Origin: Gammaproteobacteria bacterium
Lineage (GTDB): Bacteria; Pseudomonadota; Gammaproteobacteria; Methylococcales; Methylomonadaceae
Assembly (NCBI GenBank): GCA_024511045.1
Contig: JANEMG010000065.1
Coordinates: forward strand, 1 to 9,643
Reading direction: 5' to 3'
DNA: 9,643 bases
The position numbers and the translations under genes were made by a program. The notes under the pieces are model-generated. The model was given only the letters and a program-made list of their open reading frames with translations, was not told where the DNA came from and did no database searches. Each line of letters starts with the position of its first letter. The stretch's first letter is position 1. Shown here piece after piece: positions 6,901-9,643 of the stretch.

Positions 6901-7935
6901 CTAGGCCTGCAGGTGCCTGCGAATGGCCGTTTCGTAGCTGCTCAAGGGTTTGCCTCGGGCCAGGGTGTCGGCCAGTTTGTAGGCGCTGTCCATCGCAATC
7001 AGCATGCCGCTGGAAAACACCGGATCGACGAAACCGCCGGAAAACACCGGATCGACGAAACCGCCGGAATCCCCCAGCATCACCCAGTTGTCACCGCACC
7101 AGCGCGTCGACTGGGACTGGTAGTTCCTGAAGCGCTGCACCGGTGTCAGGCGCTGTGCGTCCGGGGCGAATTTCTGCACGACCCGGTCCTGCCGGAGCAG
7201 CCGGTCGTACTGCTGTTCCGGTGTTTCATCGCTGTTTCCGGCATAGTCCGCCGGCACCACGAAGCCCAGGGAAACCCGCTCCGGCAATGGTATCCGCCAG
7301 CTCCAGCCGTGTTCCAGCCGGTCGGTATGCACATAACCGGGATCGATCAGTTCCGTGCGGTCGACATGGGCAAACAGGGCGACGTCTTCACGGCGGCCCT
7401 TTTGCACCGGGATGTCCAGCAGCTGCCCGAGCAAACGGGCCCGGCCTGCGGCATCGACGATCAGGTCCGGCTCCGCACCCTGCCAGCAATCCCCGGCGGC
7501 CTGCAGGGAAGCGGCGTCCAGGGCTATGCTGTCGGCGCCGCTGCGCTGCAGGCGTGCAGGCTGTTCGATCAATTGCACACCGGCATCGCGCGCGGCATTG
7601 CGCAGTGTTTCATTGAATGCCTTGCGCGGCACGTTGTAGGAATACGCTGGCAGGTTGGCGGGGTTGTCGGCAAAACGAAAGGCGAAAGTCTCTTCGCCGT
7701 CGAAAGTGAAGCAGGCGCCGGGCTTCAGGATGCTGTAGGCGGCCACATCCTGTTCGATGCCGAGGTCCTGAAGCATGGGGATGATCATCGGCACCAGCGA
7801 TTCCCCGACCACGACCGGAGCCTTTTCCGGAAGGAAGTACATCCCCACCCGGCAGCCGGATCTCTGCAGAAGAATACCCAGGGTGCTGGCGGCAGGACCG
7901 CCGCCGATGATGGCTATGTTTTTGATGCTTTTCAC
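6901..7935 (-). CDS. PltA-like FAD-dependent halogenase, truncated by in-frame TAG
   Basis: Read to the TAG, the product has 344 residues; read through to 6670 it would be about 421, close to the family length. It starts at GTG 7935 with AAGG a few bases upstream; an in-frame stop lies just upstream of it. Visible signatures are the FAD motif GGGPAAS (11-17, Ala where the third Gly is usual), GESLVP (44-49), K71 in LKPGACF at the position of the catalytic halogenase Lys, VDAAGR (160-165), the halogenase motif WSWRIP (211-216) and GDSGGFVDPVFS (288-299). The enzyme would chlorinate or brominate an aromatic acyl group held on the adjacent carrier, using FADH2, O2 and halide. Two lesions are visible: the amber codon and an exact 27-bp duplication that repeats GGFVDPVFS (291-308) in the FAD/halide motif. 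No flavin reductase is present. Flavin-dependent monooxygenase without halogenase activity is the main alternative. Confidence 0.75.
   Translation of the reverse strand: MKSIKNIAIIGGGPAASTLGILLQRSGCRVGMYFLPEKAPVVVGESLVPMIIPMLQDLGIEQDVAAYSILKPGACFTFDGEETFAFRFADNPANLPAYSYNVPRKAFNETLRNAARDAGVQLIEQPARLQRSGADSIALDAASLQAAGDCWQGAEPDLIVDAAGRARLLGQLLDIPVQKGRREDVALFAHVDRTELIDPGYVHTDRLEHGWSWRIPLPERVSLGFVVPADYAGNSDETPEQQYDRLLRQDRVVQKFAPDAQRLTPVQRFRNYQSQSTRWCGDNWVMLGDSGGFVDPVFSGGFVDPVFSSGMLIAMDSAYKLADTLARGKPLSSYETAIRRHLQA
7012..7065. repeat. Exact 27-bp tandem duplication inside the halogenase gene
   Basis: Positions 7012-7038 and 7039-7065 are identical, and the match runs four bases further (to 7069). 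The length is a multiple of three, so the frame is kept and residues GGFVDPVFS are doubled. Perfect identity means the duplication is recent or an assembly artefact. It falls in GDxxxFVDPxFSSG, one of the most conserved segments of the family. Confidence 0.95.
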
Positions 7936-8187
7936 GTCAACCTTGCGGCAGCCAGCGGCATGTCATCGTCGACAGCCAAATAGCCTAATTCTACCGTCTG
8001 GGACAGGGTCATTGCAACCCTGATGATTGCTCCGGAATTGCTTCGCGAGTCAGGTCTGTTGATGCGCGGGGCGGCTTTGTGCAGGGGCTGTATGACGATG
8101 CTCTTCAGTATCGGGACTTGCGTCAGTCATTGCCGGACGGGCGTCGAACAATCGGCGGTTGCCAGGTAAAAGTGCGGGTGGAGCAGT
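7936..8187. other. Spacer between beta-helix gene and halogenase operon
   Basis: This 252-bp spacer holds a good promoter candidate (7988-8017, listed separately). I see no hairpin with a T-tract that would end the beta-helix transcript. Two very short minus-strand frames exist. One starts at ATG 8130 (26 codons). The other starts at ATG 8012, preceded by AGGG, and encodes MTLSQTVELGYLAVDDDMPL plus six further residues, ending at a TGA that overlaps the halogenase GTG (7935-7932). The second could be a leader peptide coupled to the halogenase, but it overlaps the promoter, so both cannot easily be true. Confidence 0.4.
7988..8017 (-). promoter_or_regulatory. Putative promoter of the halogenase operon
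   Basis: On the minus strand, TTGCAA (8017-8012, 4 of 6 to the -35 consensus) and TAGAAT (7993-7988, 5 of 6 to the -10 consensus) are 18 nt apart. Transcription would start near 7981 and leave a leader of about 45 nt before the GTG at 7935. It sits exactly where a promoter is expected, at the head of the overlapping gene series. I found no operator-like palindrome next to it. Confidence 0.4.
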
Positions 8188-9643
8188 TCAGGGAGCGCTT
8201 TTATCGATGCGCAGGTTGCCGGGCGGCGCAGGTACAGCGCCGGCATTTCTTACGCCATACTGCGGCGTTGCCTGGCCCTGTTCATAGGCGCCGATATCCG
8301 GTGCAGCGCCGGTGAAGCCGTCGGTGATTCCCGGCAGGATTTTTCCGGCATCGATGGCGCTCGATCCCGTGGCGAGGGAGAAATCCTTGCCCGCACCATC
8401 ACGATAGGTGCCCAGCCCCGATTGTGGTGGCAGCAGAGACATCGTCGCGAACACTTTTTCGGGCTCCAGCAAAACGTCATGGTTACCCAGCGGGGCATTC
8501 TTCCAGCCGGCGAAATTTGGGTAGGAAAGGTTGCCGATCTCGATGCTGCCATCGTTGGCATAGGCGTTATAGTCCCAGGAAAGATTGTCCCAATAGCTGC
8601 TTCCGGCATGAATTATCTGACGCAGGGCGCCATCACCGGTAAACAGATTGTTGACGATGCTGATGTCGCTTCCGCAGCCGCTGTAGTTGGTCCAGCCGCG
8701 GTTGGCGTTCAGGGCGGTATTGTTGTAGATGAAAACGCCATCGTTGCACTCCGCCTCGGGCTTGATCTTGTACGGTCCGGCATCCAGTTCCACATTGTAG
8801 ATGACATTCCTGTAGACATAGGCTGGGCCATTGTAGACCATCTGGAAGCTGACGCCATCGTGGATATTGGTCAGCAGATTGTGGTGGGCTTGGGTATTGC
8901 GGTCGCTGAAATCCATTTCCACGCCGTCGTCTCCACCCCAGCGCACATAATTATGATGGATATCGATGCTGCGGTTCGGGGGGGTATCGGAACGCGTCAT
9001 GCCCAGGGAATCACCGAAGCCGGAAATAGTGTTATAGGCGACTTCTATATTTTGCCCGCCAATGACGATTCCTTCATCATTCCAGGTATCCCGCGAGGTA
9101 TCGCCAAAAACGTTGTTTCCTTCCAGGAGGTTGTCGACGATATAGAGGTCACGATGGCCGCCGGTTCTGCCGTTGGGCTTGGCGACGATGCCCAGATCGA
9201 CATTTTTTATATGATTACCGCGGATGACGTTGCCGATCGTCCCGTTGCTGTCTGTCCAGTCACGTATCTCGATGCCTTTTTCTGCATTCTGCTCCAGTAG
9301 TCCTTCCAGATGGACGTAGTTGGAGTTGTCAATCAGAAAACCGCCTTCGATGATGCTGGCAAAGTTTGCCGCACCGCGAATGACTATGGGGGATGTGAAC
9401 GTACCGCTTTTGCCTGTTATCTTGAACAGCCCCTGGTAAGTGCCTGGTTGCAGAAGAATGATGTCTCCGGCCCTGGCAGCGTTGAGAGCGGAATTCAGCG
9501 CCGTGGTATTGGCCACGGAAACCTCGTTTCCCTGGGTGATCACGGCGGGAATGGCCCTGGTGCGCAGGTTTATCGTTTGCTGCACCGTTCCCTGTATGCT
9601 GTCGGCATCGATTGCCGTCACTCTCACTGCGTAATCGGTGTCG
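8188..9643 (-). CDS. Right-handed parallel beta-helix protein with FN3-like domain (5' end outside window)
   Basis: At least 485 residues are visible, and the frame is open to the right edge, so the N terminus is missing. The GTG at 9627 is only an internal Val. The first visible residues (DTDYAVRVTAIDADS...INLRT) look like the last strands of a fibronectin type III domain. GDIILLQPGTYQG then opens a right-handed parallel beta-helix with many N-rich turns, for example NVIRGNHIKNV, LYIVDNLLEGNN, IEVAYNTISGF, IDIHHNYVRWGGDDGVE and ISIVNNLFTG. The end is the common SAIDAG...APDIGAYEQG cap. Such proteins are usually exported and bind or cleave polysaccharides (PF13229/NosD/chondroitinase-B-like folds). 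I see no certain lyase active site, so I do not call it an enzyme. GC is lower than in the operon. It reads in the same direction as the operon but is separated by 252 bp with a promoter candidate, so a shared role is not implied. Confidence 0.85.
   Translation of the reverse strand, partial: DTDYAVRVTAIDADSIQGTVQQTINLRTRAIPAVITQGNEVSVANTTALNSALNAARAGDIILLQPGTYQGLFKITGKSGTFTSPIVIRGAANFASIIEGGFLIDNSNYVHLEGLLEQNAEKGIEIRDWTDSNGTIGNVIRGNHIKNVDLGIVAKPNGRTGGHRDLYIVDNLLEGNNVFGDTSRDTWNDEGIVIGGQNIEVAYNTISGFGDSLGMTRSDTPPNRSIDIHHNYVRWGGDDGVEMDFSDRNTQAHHNLLTNIHDGVSFQMVYNGPAYVYRNVIYNVELDAGPYKIKPEAECNDGVFIYNNTALNANRGWTNYSGCGSDISIVNNLFTGDGALRQIIHAGSSYWDNLSWDYNAYANDGSIEIGNLSYPNFAGWKNAPLGNHDVLLEPEKVFATMSLLPPQSGLGTYRDGAGKDFSLATGSSAIDAGKILPGITDGFTGAAPDIGAYEQGQATPQYGVRNAGAVPAPPGNLRIDKSAP

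Noticed and set aside
6583..7983. 466-codon plus-strand open frame opposite the halogenase and carrier genes
   Set aside because: It is the antisense shadow of GC-rich coding DNA. The minus strand has clear FAD, halogenase and carrier motifs and the plus frame has none.
8053..8130. 26-codon minus-strand ORF starting at ATG 8130
   Set aside because: It has low-complexity, unstructured content and no ribosome binding site, and it is not coupled to either neighbour.
8422..9300. 292-codon plus-strand open frame opposite the beta-helix gene
   Set aside because: Its regular hydrophobic pattern mirrors the repeats of the beta-helix gene on the other strand. No start signal was seen.

Overview
The window looks like a stretch of a moderately GC-rich bacterial chromosome. 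GC is clearly higher in the central gene cluster than in the first 130 bases or in the right-hand gene. Gene style (ATGA overlaps, Shine-Dalgarno sites, short 'GTCGGGAT' intergenic hairpin repeats, stand-alone carrier protein and halogenase) fits a proteobacterium, probably beta or gamma. I cannot name the genus.

Left part (1-849, + strand). After an AT-rich, gene-free leader with a small hairpin repeat and an imperfect 22-nt tandem repeat, there is a two-gene unit. The first gene encodes a 95-aa ribbon-helix-helix-type DNA-binding protein (386-673). It overlaps by ATGA with a 59-aa almost wholly coiled-coil protein (670-849). A promoter-like pair (325-353) overlapped by a 9-nt direct repeat suggests autoregulation.

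Centre (874-7935, - strand, transcribed right to left). This is a compact biosynthetic operon: a PltA-like FAD-dependent halogenase, a stand-alone acyl/peptidyl carrier protein, a condensation-superfamily acyltransferase, a glucose-inhibited/FAD_oxidored-type flavoprotein, an AMP-forming acyl ligase, and a stand-alone adenylation domain. The adenylation domain's specificity residues read DLFYLALVCK, one step from the remembered L-proline code of pyrrole pathways (DLLYLALVCK). The first five genes overlap by 14, 14, 4 and 4 nt. The adenylation gene follows after a 222-bp gap that carries a copy of the hairpin repeat. The simplest reading is that proline is activated, loaded on the carrier, oxidised towards a pyrrole, halogenated on the carrier and passed by the condensation enzyme to an unknown acceptor. 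The acyl-CoA-dehydrogenase-type prolyl oxidase normal for such pathways is not in the window.

The operon shows damage. The halogenase reading frame is cut by an in-frame TAG at 6901-6903, where PltA-type proteins have Trp (TGG to TAG is one transition), and 76 well-formed codons follow in the same frame. The same gene carries a 27-bp tandem duplication inside its conserved GDxxxFVDPxFSSG motif. The flavoprotein appears to lack about 60 residues that its family normally has. Either the pathway is decaying, or these are strain- or assembly-level errors.

Right part (8188-9643, - strand). This is the 3' part of a large secreted-type protein: the tail of a fibronectin-III-like domain, then a right-handed parallel beta-helix. 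It runs off the right edge. A promoter-like sequence (7988-8017) separates it from the halogenase operon.
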